Positions 51,094-59,473 of a DNA stretch of 64,000 nt are shown piece after piece. The stretch lies in the NCBI RefSeq assembly GCF_010682105.1, contig NZ_JAAGWH010000004.1:1-64000 (forward strand). Direction: 5' to 3'. The DNA is from Modestobacter muralis. Its GTDB lineage: Bacteria > Actinomycetota > Actinomycetes > Mycobacteriales > Geodermatophilaceae. Made by a program: the position numbers and the translations under genes. The notes beneath the pieces were generated by a model, which made no database searches, was not told the DNA's origin, and was given only the letters and a program-made list of their open reading frames with translations. Within the stretch, counting starts at the first letter, position 1; every line of letters begins with the position of its first letter.

Positions 51094-52053
51094 TCAGTCC
51101 AGCGGCTTGACCAGGGTGAGCCGGGTCGAGCGGCGACGGCCGGGCAGGCAGGCGGCCGCGGCCAGGGCGAGGGCGACGCCGTCCTCGATCAGCCCGGCCC
51201 GCAGGTCCGGCATCCGGGTGCCCGCCCAGCGCCGCCAGGCCAGCCCGCCGAACGAGCCGGCCGCCGAGCCGGCCATGCCGGCGACCACCGGCCAGGCGGC
51301 GTTCGCGCCCTGCCGCCGGGCGAGGAGCCCCGCGCCGGTCGCGCCGCTGGCCAGCCGGGGCGGCAGGCCGGCGCCGCTGGTGCGGTCGGGGGTGTTCGGC
51401 TGCTTGTCCCCGTACAGCTCACCGGCCAGCGAGGCGAACGAGGCGACCTTCTTCAGCGCCCCGGTGTCGGCCGCGGTGAGCGTCGGGGCGGCCAGGCCGA
51501 GGGAGCTGCGGCTGCCGGTGGCGAGGCCCAGCAGCAGCGAGCGGCGCACCAGGTCGGCGGAGGCCCCCTGCCGGGGCAGCACCCGCTCCTTCGGCGTCGG
51601 CAGGCTCTGCACGACCGCCTGCACGGCCGCACCGTAGGCCAGGTGCGGCAGGGCGTCGGCGACCCAGTCCTCCCGGGACCAGGTGCGCGGGTCGCTCACG
51701 CCGAGCAGGGCGACCGGGACGTCGGTGGTGGCCATCGACGCGGCGCCCTTGACCACCGAACCCACCGGGAACGGCATCCGCACACCGGCGGAGCGCACCA
51801 GGCTCGACGCCACCCCGACGGTGAGCCCGTTGGCGAGGCCCAGCAGCGCGCCGAGACCGGTGGCCCGGCTGGCCCGCTCACTCCCGGACCCGGTCAGCCG
51901 CTGGCCGGTGGCTGCGAGCAGGGCCTGGACGGTCTGCTCGGGCACGGTGCTGGCCGGGCGGCCGCGCAGGGCCATGTCGAGGTAGGTGGCAGCGGTGAGG
52001 GCGGTGGTGCCGGCGGCGCCGGCCAGCAGCCCCCGGCCGAAGGTCCCGGTCAT
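51094..52053 (-). CDS. Two-part membrane protein with a DUF4126-like C-terminal half
   Basis: The 319-residue product appears to fuse two membrane regions. The first (about 1-165, with LLAGAAGTTALTAATYLDMALRG) has four weak membrane segments. The second (about 175-310, with LLLGLATGSRSSLGLAA) resembles DUF4126 proteins and has four more. ATG 52053 is chosen where the hydrophobic region starts. The frame extends upstream without support. It ends four bases from the shifted gene's stop. Function is unknown. Confidence 0.65.
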   Translation of the reverse strand: MTGTFGRGLLAGAAGTTALTAATYLDMALRGRPASTVPEQTVQALLAATGQRLTGSGSERASRATGLGALLGLANGLTVGVASSLVRSAGVRMPFPVGSVVKGAASMATTDVPVALLGVSDPRTWSREDWVADALPHLAYGAAVQAVVQSLPTPKERVLPRQGASADLVRRSLLLGLATGSRSSLGLAAPTLTAADTGALKKVASFASLAGELYGDKQPNTPDRTSGAGLPPRLASGATGAGLLARRQGANAAWPVVAGMAGSAAGSFGGLAWRRWAGTRMPDLRAGLIEDGVALALAAAACLPGRRRSTRLTLVKPLD

Positions 52054-52286
52054 GTCCGGAGCCTGTACGTCGCGGGCCCGCCCGGCAACCTCAGCGGACG
52101 GGTGGACCGGCTGAGCAGGGTGGGGCGACGGCGTGGCGACACTCACCCCGCTGCGACACACAACGGTCACGCCGAGCTGGCACGGTGGGACTCAGCGCCC
52201 GAGGTCGTGTGCTCTCCGACCCCCGCCCGCCGCACCCCGGTGCCGCGCGTGCTCCTGCGCCGCGCGTCCTCCCCGTGAAGGTCCCG

Positions 52287-53678
52287 ATGTCCCTTCCTGG
52301 TCCCTCCCTGTCCCGTACCCGGACCCCGGCCCGACTCCGCGCCGCGGTCACCCCGACGACACCTCCCTCGCTGCCCCGGCTGCGCGTCGCCGTCGCCGTC
52401 CTGTTCGGTCTGGACGGCTTCGTCTTCGGCAGCTGGGCGGCCCGCGTCCCCGACGTCAGCGCTGCGACCGGCGCCGGCCACACCGCGCTCGGCGTGGCCC
52501 TGCTCTGTCTGTCACTCGGCGCGCTGGCGTGCATGCAGCTCACTGCTGCGGTGTGCCGCCGCCTCGGCACCGGCCGGACCAGCGCGCTGGCCGGGATGGG
52601 CGCGAGCGCCTGTGCAGCCCTCCCCGGCTTCGCCACCTCGGTGCCCGCCCTGTGCGCGGCCCTGCTCGTCTTCGGCGCCACCACCGGCGCGGTCAACGTG
52701 GCCGCCAACAGCGTCGGCGTCCGGGTCGAGGCAGCGGCCGGACGGCCGCTGCTCTCCGGCCTGCACGCCGCCTTCAGCGCCGGCGGTCTGCTCGGCGCGC
52801 TGATCGGCGGGCTGGCCTCGGCCGTCGTCGGGGTCGCGCCGCACCTGGTCGGCGTGGCCGTGCTGGGCCTCGCCGTGATGACGTGGGCCGGGCCGGTCCT
52901 CGCTGCCTCCGACGACGGCCGCCCGGCAGCCGACCCGCTCGTCGCTCCCGGCGGTGCCGCGCCGGGACGTCGGCCGACCGGTGTCCTGGTGCTGCTGGGC
53001 TCCGTGGCCGGGGCGACCGCCTACGGCGAGGGCGCCCTCAGCGACTGGGGTGCCCTGCACCTGCGGGAACAGGTGCACGCCGCTCCGGCGCTCGCCGCGG
53101 CGGGCTACGCCGGGTTCTCCTCGGCGATGGCCGTGGGCCGGCTGGCCGGCGGCCGCCTGGTGGCCGCGGTCGGTGAGCGGCGGCTGCTGGTCGGCGGCGC
53201 GCTCCTGGCCGCGGCCGGGGCCCTGGCTGCGGTCACGACGTCGTCCCTGCCGGTGGCGCTGGCCGGGTTCGTCGTCGTCGGGCTCGGCCTGGCGAACGTG
53301 TTCCCGCTGGCGATCGCCCGGGCCGGTGCGCTCGGTGGCCCCTCCGGCGTGGCCCTGGCCACCACGGTCGGCTACACCGGCCTGCTCGGCGGACCGCCGG
53401 TGATCGGCTTCCTCGCCGAGCGGGCCGGGCTGCCCACCGCGCTGGGCACGGTCGCGGTGATGGCCGTGCTCGCCGCCGTCCTGGTGCTGGGCATCGAGGG
53501 CTCCGCGGTGCGGCGACCGGTGCTGCCCGCGATCCCGGGCTGGGCGCAGCCGGTGCTCTTCGGGCGTCGCCCGGTCGCGGTGCAGCTCCGCGCGGGCGGT
53601 GAGGGCGCCCTGGCGTCCCGGGTGCGCAGCGGCGCGTGCAACTACATCCGTGACCTCGAGCTGCTCGAGGTGGGCTGA
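52287..53678 (+). CDS. MFS transporter
   Basis: The 463-residue protein has twelve membrane segments (about 30-410) in the pattern of fucose/bypass-type MFS proteins, with FGSWAARVPDV at the start of helix 1 and LSDWGALHL in the second half. A soluble C-terminal extension of about 60 residues, ending RDLELLEVG, is unusual. ATG 52287 follows AAGG by six bases; GTG 52275 is in frame. A paralogue of the 15996 transporter it is not. The substrate is unknown. Confidence 0.83.
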   Translation: MSLPGPSLSRTRTPARLRAAVTPTTPPSLPRLRVAVAVLFGLDGFVFGSWAARVPDVSAATGAGHTALGVALLCLSLGALACMQLTAAVCRRLGTGRTSALAGMGASACAALPGFATSVPALCAALLVFGATTGAVNVAANSVGVRVEAAAGRPLLSGLHAAFSAGGLLGALIGGLASAVVGVAPHLVGVAVLGLAVMTWAGPVLAASDDGRPAADPLVAPGGAAPGRRPTGVLVLLGSVAGATAYGEGALSDWGALHLREQVHAAPALAAAGYAGFSSAMAVGRLAGGRLVAAVGERRLLVGGALLAAAGALAAVTTSSLPVALAGFVVVGLGLANVFPLAIARAGALGGPSGVALATTVGYTGLLGGPPVIGFLAERAGLPTALGTVAVMAVLAAVLVLGIEGSAVRRPVLPAIPGWAQPVLFGRRPVAVQLRAGGEGALASRVRSGACNYIRDLELLEVG

Positions 53679-53724
53679 CCCCGCCGCTGGCCGGCGGGTC
53701 GGGCAGGGGTGAGGCTGGGTCCCC

Positions 53725-54675
53725 ATGAGCACCCCTCCCGTGCACCTGTCGACCTGGCCGACGCCGCTGGACCCCGCGCCCCGGCTGGCCGTGGCCCTCG
53801 GGCTGGAGCCCGGCGACCTGTGGGTCAGGCGCGACGACCTGACCTCCTTCGCCGGGGGCAACAAGGTGCGCAAGCTCGAGCACCTGGTCGGCGAGGCGGC
53901 GGCGGCCGGGGCCACGGTGCTGGTCACCACCGGGGGCGTGCAGTCCAACCACGCCCGGATGACCGCCGCCGCCGCGGCCGTGCGCGGGCTGTCGTCGGTG
54001 CTCGTGCTCACCGGCGCCGCCGACCCGGCCCGGCCCGGCAACCTGGCGCTGGAGGAGCTGTTCGGCGCCCGGGTGGTGCTGGTGCTCCCGGGCGAGGACG
54101 CGCAGGCGCGGATCAGCGCGGTCACCGCCGAGCTGCGGGACGCCGGGGAGGTGCCCGCCGTCCTGCCGCTGGGCGGCTCCACCCCGACCGGTGCCTGCGG
54201 CTACCTGGCCTGCGCCGGAGAGCTGGCCGAGCAGGCGCCGGACCTGGACACCGTCGTCGTCGCCGTCGGCTCGGGCGGCACGATGGCCGGCCTGGTCGCC
54301 GGGCTCGGCGCGGAGCGGGTGCTGGGCGTCGACACCGGCGCCGTGCCCGACCCCGCGGAACGGGTGACCGAGCTGGCCACCGCGCTGGGCGCGACCGTCG
54401 GCGGGCTGCGGCTGCGGCGCGACCAGGTGGGGGAGGGCTACGGCGCGTTGACCGAGGCCGGGGCCACCGCGATGCGGACCGCGGCGCGCACCGAGGGCCT
54501 GGTGCTCGAGCCGGTCTACACCGGCAAGGCGATGGCCGGGCTGACGGCCGCGGTCGCCGACGGCAGCGTGCGGCCCGGACGGCGCACGGTGTTCCTGCAC
54601 AGCGGCGGGCTGCCGGGCCTGATCGGCCACCCGTACGCCACCGAGCTGGCAGCCCGCGCGCTGGACGGTGCGTGA
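53725..54675 (+). CDS. D-cysteine desulfhydrase/ACC deaminase-family PLP enzyme
   Basis: The 316-residue protein is a fold-type II PLP enzyme. The Schiff-base Lys is in GGNKVRKLE (Lys 47), TTGGVQSNHARM follows, and GSGGTMAGL is the phosphate loop. Closest roles are D-cysteine desulfhydrase or 1-aminocyclopropane-1-carboxylate deaminase; the two are hard to tell apart by eye. It lies 64 bases upstream of eutB, perhaps in one operon. With the D-aminopeptidase island it adds to a theme of D-amino-acid use. Confidence 0.85.
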   Translation: MSTPPVHLSTWPTPLDPAPRLAVALGLEPGDLWVRRDDLTSFAGGNKVRKLEHLVGEAAAAGATVLVTTGGVQSNHARMTAAAAAVRGLSSVLVLTGAADPARPGNLALEELFGARVVLVLPGEDAQARISAVTAELRDAGEVPAVLPLGGSTPTGACGYLACAGELAEQAPDLDTVVVAVGSGGTMAGLVAGLGAERVLGVDTGAVPDPAERVTELATALGATVGGLRLRRDQVGEGYGALTEAGATAMRTAARTEGLVLEPVYTGKAMAGLTAAVADGSVRPGRRTVFLHSGGLPGLIGHPYATELAARALDGA

Positions 54676-54739
54676 ACGCCGTGTTCCGTTCCGTCGCACC
54701 CCGTTGACTGCTCGCCTGCGGAGGCGGTGAGGTGGGCCG

Positions 54740-56155
54740 GTGACCATCCGCCGGACGACCCTGGGCGGCCACACCCACGAGTTCGCCTCGCTGTCGGACC
54801 TGCTGGCCAAGGCCACCCCGGCCCGCTCCGGGGACGTGCTGGCCGGGGTGGCCGCGGAGTCGCAGGCCCAGCGGGTCGCCGCTCAGCTGGCGCTCGCCGA
54901 CGTCCCGCTGGCGACGTTCCTGACCGAGCAGGTGGTCGGCTACGACGAGGACGACGTCACCCGGCTGATCGTCGACACCCACGACCCGCTCGCGTTCGCC
55001 CCGGTCGCCGGCCTGACGGTGGGGGAGTTCCGGGACTGGCTGCTGGCCCGCGCCGCCGAGCGCGACGAGGCGGCGATCAGCTCGCTGGCCCGTGGGCTCA
55101 CCCCGGAGATGGTGGCCGCGGTGTCGAAGCTGATGCGCACCGCCGACCTGGTCGCCGTGGCCCGCCGCACCCGCGTCGTCACCGGGCTCCGCAGCACGCT
55201 GGGCTTGCCCGGGCGGCTGGCGTCCCGGCTGCAGCCCAACCACCCCACCGACGACCCGCTCGGGGTGACCGCCTCGATCTTGGACGGGCTGCTGCACGGC
55301 AGCGGGGACGCCGTGATCGGGATCAACCCGGCCACCGACTCCCCGGCGCAGACGATCGCGCTGCTGGAGCTGGTCGACGCGGTGATCGGCCGCTACGAGA
55401 TCCCCACCCAGTCCTGCGTGCTGGCCCACGTGACCACCACACTGCGGGCGCTGGAGGCAGGGGCCCCGGTCGACCTCGTGTTCGCCTCGGTCGCCGGCAC
55501 GCAGGCGGGCAACCGCGGCTTCGGCATCACGCTGGACCAGCTGGCCGAGGCCCGCGCCGGCGCGCTGGAGCTGCGCCGCGGGACGGTGGGCCGGCAGGTC
55601 ACCTACTTCGAGACCGGTCAGGGCTCGGCGCTGTCGGCCGACGCGCACCGCGGCGTCGACGGCCGGGCGGTCGACCAGCAGACCCTGGAGTGCCGCGCCT
55701 ACGCCGTCGCCCGGCACTTCGACCCGCTGCTGGTCAACACCGTGGTCGGCTTCATCGGCCCGGAGTACCTCTATGACGGCAAGCAGGTGGTGCGCGCCGG
55801 GCTGGAGGACCACTTCTGCGGCAAGCTGCTGGGCCTGCCGATGGGCGTCGACGTCTGCTACACCAACCACACTGACGTCGACGGCGACGACACCGACGCC
55901 CTGCTGCTCCTGCTCGGGGCGGCGGGCTGTGGGTTCGTCATCGCCGTCCCCGGCTCGGACGACGTGATGCTGCACTACCAGTCGCTGTCGTTCACCGACG
56001 TGCTCACCGCCCGGTCGGTGCTCGACCTGCGCCCGGCCCCGGAGTTCGAGGCGTGGCTGGCCCGGATGGACCTCCTGGACGACGCCGGCCGCGTCCGCGA
56101 CCTGGCGCCGGAATCCGCGCCCGCCCGCGCCCTGCTCGCCGCGGCCCGCCCGTGA
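54740..56155 (+). CDS. eutB: Ethanolamine ammonia-lyase large subunit EutB
   Basis: The 471-residue protein matches EutB, the coenzyme B12-dependent subunit that turns ethanolamine into acetaldehyde and ammonia. Conserved stretches include GDAVIGINPATDS, AHVTTTLRALE and ETGQGSALSADAH and the substrate-pocket residues in ECRAYAVARHF. GTG 54740 is the start and eutC overlaps its stop. There are no shell-protein genes of a eut microcompartment nearby, which is normal for actinobacteria. Confidence 0.93.
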   Translation: MTIRRTTLGGHTHEFASLSDLLAKATPARSGDVLAGVAAESQAQRVAAQLALADVPLATFLTEQVVGYDEDDVTRLIVDTHDPLAFAPVAGLTVGEFRDWLLARAAERDEAAISSLARGLTPEMVAAVSKLMRTADLVAVARRTRVVTGLRSTLGLPGRLASRLQPNHPTDDPLGVTASILDGLLHGSGDAVIGINPATDSPAQTIALLELVDAVIGRYEIPTQSCVLAHVTTTLRALEAGAPVDLVFASVAGTQAGNRGFGITLDQLAEARAGALELRRGTVGRQVTYFETGQGSALSADAHRGVDGRAVDQQTLECRAYAVARHFDPLLVNTVVGFIGPEYLYDGKQVVRAGLEDHFCGKLLGLPMGVDVCYTNHTDVDGDDTDALLLLLGAAGCGFVIAVPGSDDVMLHYQSLSFTDVLTARSVLDLRPAPEFEAWLARMDLLDDAGRVRDLAPESAPARALLAAARP

Positions 56156-56982
56156 CAGCTCCCGACGGCCGTGTTCGCGACCATGGCCCGGACGCGCCGG
56201 ACCGCCGGCCGACGACGGGAGGCCATGTTCGCCAACATGGCCCGGACACCGGCGACCCGTGGGCGGTGCTGCGGGGTGCGACGCGGGCGCGGGTGGCGCT
56301 GGGGCGGGCGGGGGACGGGTTGCCGACGACGCGGGAGCTGGAGTTCCGCGCCGCGCACGCCGCCGCCCGGGACGCCGTGCACACCGCGCTGGACGCCGAT
56401 CGGGTGCGCGCCGCACTGACCGTGGCGGGCGTCGGGCTGGACGTGCTCGAGGTGCACAGCGCGGCACCGGACCGGACCACCTACCTGCAGCGCCCGGACC
56501 TGGGACGGCGGCTGGCGCCCGGCACGGAGCTGCCCGCCGGGGAGCACGACCTGGCGCTGGTGCTCGCCGACGGGCTGTCGCCGCGGGCGGTGCACGAGCA
56601 CGCGGCGGGCACGGTCGCGGCGGTGCTGGAGCGGCTGCCCGGGTGGTCGGTGGCGCCGGTCGTGGTGGCGCACCAGGGGCGGGTGGCCCTCGGTGACCCG
56701 GTGGGGCAGGCGCTGGGTGCGGCGATCGTCGTCGTCCTGGTGGGGGAGCGGCCCGGGCTGAGCTCGGCGGACAGCCTCGGGCTGTACCTGACGCACGGGC
56801 CGCGGCCGGGGCGGGCGGACTCCGAGCGCAACTGCATCTCCAACGTCCGGCCCCCGCACGGGCTCGGCTACGCGCAGGCCGCGGACACCCTGGTGGCGCT
56901 GCTGCAGGCGTCCCGGCAGCTGGGCGCCTCCGGCGTCGTGCTCAAGGACGAGGGCACGGCGCTCCCACCCGGCGCGGGGTGA
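56152..56982 (+). CDS. eutC: Ethanolamine ammonia-lyase small subunit EutC, with repeat-derived N-terminus
   Basis: The 276-residue protein matches EutC from about residue 36 onward (DPWAVLRGATRARVALGRAG, LSSADSLGLYLTH, ERNCISNVRPPHGLGY). The first 35 residues are not family-like. They come from two copies of a short palindromic repeat and contain the repeated peptide VRDHGPD / VRQHGPD. GTG 56152 overlaps the eutB stop (GTGA), which supports this start. The repeat has been taken into the protein without breaking the frame. EutC helps to form the B12 pocket with EutB. Confidence 0.88.
   Translation: MTAPDGRVRDHGPDAPDRRPTTGGHVRQHGPDTGDPWAVLRGATRARVALGRAGDGLPTTRELEFRAAHAAARDAVHTALDADRVRAALTVAGVGLDVLEVHSAAPDRTTYLQRPDLGRRLAPGTELPAGEHDLALVLADGLSPRAVHEHAAGTVAAVLERLPGWSVAPVVVAHQGRVALGDPVGQALGAAIVVVLVGERPGLSSADSLGLYLTHGPRPGRADSERNCISNVRPPHGLGYAQAADTLVALLQASRQLGASGVVLKDEGTALPPGAG
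56164..56247. repeat. Two copies of a palindromic repeat in the eutC start
   Basis: Copy one (about 56164-56193) and copy two (about 56214-56247) share a GTTCGC-A-CATGGCCCGGAC core. Copy two holds a perfect palindrome with 9-base arms (GGCCATGTT and AACATGGCC); copy one is a diverged version. They are separated by about 20 bases. It looks like a mobile palindromic repeat inserted at the eutB-eutC junction. Confidence 0.65.
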
Positions 56983-57063
56983 CCTCGGCGCGTCCATGCT
57001 GCTCACCAGGGTGCGCAGAGCACGGGTCCGGCCGGATCACGTCCCCCGGCCGGGGGTGTTCCG

Positions 57064-57108
57064 CACAGTTGTGCTCTGCTCCCTGGTAGGGAGCAGAGCA
57101 CAACTGTG
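57064..57108. terminator. Perfect 21-bp hairpin between convergent genes
   Basis: Arms 57064-57084 and 57088-57108 are perfect 21-base inverted copies around a GGT loop. It lies between the stops of eutC and the convergent epimerase gene and can serve both. It is AT-richer than its surroundings, and the inner half resembles sequence at about 57006-57026, so it may derive from a repeat element. Confidence 0.75.
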
Positions 57109-57123
57109 TGAGAGAGGGCTGTG

Positions 57124-58005
57124 TCAGCCGGCGTAGGAGCCGGAGCCGAGGTCCTCCAGCAGCGACGGGCCGGTGGGGGCCCAGCCCAGCTCGGCGCGGG
57201 CCCGGGCGCCGGTGGCCTGCTGGGAGATGTCCAGCGCGCCGGCCAGCGCACCCAGGCGGGCCTCGGTCTCGGCCTCGGTGGAGGACACGGTGCGCTCGTC
57301 GAGCCCGGCCCCGCGGCTGGCGGCCGCACCGATCTCGGCCACCGTCGGGTTCTGCCCGTTCACGCCCAGGTAGTAGGCGCCGGGAGCGGCCTCGGTCAGC
57401 GCGGCGACGTAGAGCCGGGCGAGGTCCTCGGTGTGCACCGTCGTCCAGGTCTGCGCGCCGCTGCCGGGCAGCACCAGGGCGCCGTCGTCGGTGCGCGGGC
57501 CGTCCTTGACGACGTTCGGCAGGCCGAGGCCCCGGCCGTAGACGATGCCGGGGGCGATGACGACCGAGCGCACGCCGTCGTCGGCCGCGGCCCGCACGCG
57601 GGCGTCCAGCGGCAGCCGCCAGGCGGTCAGCGCCGGCGGGGCGAAGGGGGTGTCCTCGTCGATCGCCCCCGCGCCGTGCACCCACACACCGCTGGTGTGC
57701 ACGTAGGGCTTGTTGCTGCCGGCCAGCGCGGGCAGCACCGCGTCGAGCAGGGCGGCGTCCCGGTCGGCGTCCTTGCCGTCGGCGGCGGCCGCGGTGTGCA
57801 CGACGCCGTCGGCGGCGCGGGCGGCCTCGGCGAGCACCGCGGTGTCCTCGACCGACCCGCGGACGACGGTCGCGCCGGCGGCCTCGAGGGCGCGCGCGGA
57901 GGCGTCGCTGCGGGCCAGCGCGTGCACGTCGTGGCCGTCGGACAGCAGGGCGGTGAGCAGGGCGGAACCGACGAGTCCGGTGCCACCGGTGAGGAAGACG
58001 TCCAT
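57124..58005 (-). CDS. NAD-dependent epimerase/dehydratase family protein
   Basis: The 293-residue extended SDR opens with FLTGGTGLVGSAL for NAD(P) binding. The usual Tyr-x-x-x-Lys pair is replaced: HTSGVWVHGAG holds the Ser region but Tyr is not in place, so it may be atypical. YGRGLGLPN and WTTVHTEDLARLYV are conserved in the group. ATG 58005 is the start. It is a single gene. The substrate is unknown. Confidence 0.82.
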   Translation of the reverse strand: MDVFLTGGTGLVGSALLTALLSDGHDVHALARSDASARALEAAGATVVRGSVEDTAVLAEAARAADGVVHTAAAADGKDADRDAALLDAVLPALAGSNKPYVHTSGVWVHGAGAIDEDTPFAPPALTAWRLPLDARVRAAADDGVRSVVIAPGIVYGRGLGLPNVVKDGPRTDDGALVLPGSGAQTWTTVHTEDLARLYVAALTEAAPGAYYLGVNGQNPTVAEIGAAASRGAGLDERTVSSTEAETEARLGALAGALDISQQATGARARAELGWAPTGPSLLEDLGSGSYAG

Positions 58006-58042
58006 GTCCGGTCCAAGGGCGGCGCGGGCGCGCCGATTCCCG

Positions 58043-58312
58043 CTAGAACCGGCGGAGCGGGCCGATCCGCATCACGGCGCTCAGCAGGGCCTCCATCGGG
58101 TGGCGGCGCGGGGGCTCGACCTCGGCCGGCCAGTCCGGCGCCAGGTCCGGATCGAGGGAGGCGCTGGCCGTCTCGGCCACCCGGCCCTGCAGCCGGGCTC
58201 GGACCTCCTCGGCCGAGTAGGCCCGCCGGGACCGTTCGTGGCGGGCCAACACCGCACCGGTCGCGGCAACTCCGACGATCCCGGCGACTCCGAGCAGCTT
58301 CGACAGGCGCAT
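58043..58312 (-). CDS. Small membrane-anchored hypothetical protein
   Basis: The 89-residue product has one N-terminal membrane segment (LLGVAGIVGVAATGAVLA), then a basic stretch (RHERSRRAYSAEEVRARLQ) and a Pro-rich tail. Similar small proteins occur in related actinobacteria with no assigned role. It starts 19 bases from a divergent gene and is probably leaderless. The epimerase gene follows on the same strand 37 bases later. Confidence 0.65.
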   Translation of the reverse strand: MRLSKLLGVAGIVGVAATGAVLARHERSRRAYSAEEVRARLQGRVAETASASLDPDLAPDWPAEVEPPRRHPMEALLSAVMRIGPLRRF

Positions 58313-58319
58313 GGAGCGG

Positions 58320-58326
58320 TAGCGTA
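58320..58326. promoter_or_regulatory. Shared -10 heptamer for two divergent leaderless genes
   Basis: TAGCGTA reads as -10 TAGCGT on the plus strand, ending six bases before GTG 58332, and as TACGCT on the minus strand, ending eight bases before ATG 58312. Neither start has a Shine-Dalgarno sequence. The two genes would compete for one RNA polymerase site. Confidence 0.45.
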
Positions 58327-58331
58327 GTGAT

Positions 58332-59003
58332 GTGGCTCACTCCCGTGTGGTCTCCCGTCCCTCCGTGCCGGCCCTGTCGCTCGCCGCGGCCGTCGACCTG
58401 ACCCGGACCGGCGACATCTGGGTCTTCCGCGGGGCCTCGCTGGCCGACCGGGCGATCCAGACGGTCACCAACGCCCCGGTCAACCACGTCGGCATGGCCG
58501 TCGTCCTGGAGGACCTGCCGCCGCTGCTGTGGCACGCCGAGCTGGGGCACTCGCTCGTCGACGTGTGGTCGGGCCGGCACCAGCGCGGCGTGCAGCTGCA
58601 CGACCTGTCCGATGCCGTCTGCGTGTGGGCCAAGCGCTACGGCCAGCAGGGCTGGCTGCGCCAGCTGGTCGGCCCGGCCGACGACGGCGGGGTGACCCGG
58701 GAGATGGAGGACGCCGTCCTGCGCACCATCGCCCGGCTCGACGGCAAGCCCTTCCCGACCACGAAGCACCTGGCCCGCGGCTGGGTCAACGGCAGGCTGC
58801 GCCGGCACCAGAGCAACGACACCGTCTTCTGCGCCGAGCTGGTCGCCGCCACCTACACCGCGATGGGGCTGCTGGCGCCCGACCGGCCGCTGAGCGCCTA
58901 CGACCCCGGGAGCTTCTGGTCCGGTGACGACCTGCCGCTGGTCGGGGCGGAGCTGGGCACCGAGATCCGGGTCGACGTCCCGTCCGGCCCGATCTGCGGC
59001 TGA
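58332..59003 (+). CDS. YiiX-like permuted papain-fold hydrolase
   Basis: The 223-residue protein has the circularly permuted NlpC/P60-like plan: His in NHVGMAV near residue 55 comes before Cys in VFCAELVAATY near 168. DIWVFRGASLADRAIQ at the start is typical. Related proteins cut amide or ester bonds, often in lipids or peptidoglycan. No signal peptide is visible. GTG 58332 is the likely leaderless start. It faces away from the small membrane gene. Confidence 0.78.
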   Translation: MAHSRVVSRPSVPALSLAAAVDLTRTGDIWVFRGASLADRAIQTVTNAPVNHVGMAVVLEDLPPLLWHAELGHSLVDVWSGRHQRGVQLHDLSDAVCVWAKRYGQQGWLRQLVGPADDGGVTREMEDAVLRTIARLDGKPFPTTKHLARGWVNGRLRRHQSNDTVFCAELVAATYTAMGLLAPDRPLSAYDPGSFWSGDDLPLVGAELGTEIRVDVPSGPICG

Positions 59004-59007
59004 CCGG

Positions 59008-59382
59008 TCAGACCCGCACCCAGCGCTCCACCAGCCCGACGATCGCGGCTTCCTTCGCCGCGACGTCGGCGCTGTCGCCGAGGGTGAGCACGGCCCGGTC
59101 GGTGTCGGCCCAGCGCAGCAGCCCGGTGTCGTCGGGGAAGGTGAAGCCGGCGGTGTCCTGCGGCCGGGCGCCGCGGTGGAACACCAGCTGCAGGTGGTCG
59201 ACGGGGAAGAGCCGGAACGTCACCCGGTCCACGCCGTCGGCGCAGAAGCTGGGTGCCCGCCACTTCACGTGCTCGGTCAGGTCGGCGGCCGAGGCCATGA
59301 TCGCGGCGCGGAGCCGGCGGACGTCGTCGGCCCGGGGGTGGTCGAGCTCGGCGAGGAACTCCTCGACCGTCTGCTGTGCCAT
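59008..59382 (-). CDS. DUF1801 domain protein
   Basis: The 124-residue product has the DUF1801 (YdhG-like) fold with VKWRAPSF near residue 41 and FRLFPVDHLQLVFHRG near 57. No activity is known; members are small cytosolic proteins. ATG 59382 is the start, and the stop is four bases from that of the convergent papain-fold gene. Confidence 0.82.
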   Translation of the reverse strand: MAQQTVEEFLAELDHPRADDVRRLRAAIMASAADLTEHVKWRAPSFCADGVDRVTFRLFPVDHLQLVFHRGARPQDTAGFTFPDDTGLLRWADTDRAVLTLGDSADVAAKEAAIVGLVERWVRV

Positions 59383-59473
59383 GGGGACAGCGTGCCCGAC
59401 GACACCGACAGGCCGGCGCCTGCCGGGCCGGGTGCAGGGGGCGGCGGGCGGCCGGCCCCCGCCGCTCGCCAGG

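Noticed and set aside
54122-56467. Minus-strand ORF of 781 codons over eutBC
   Set aside because: Antisense to clear EutB and EutC coding frames.
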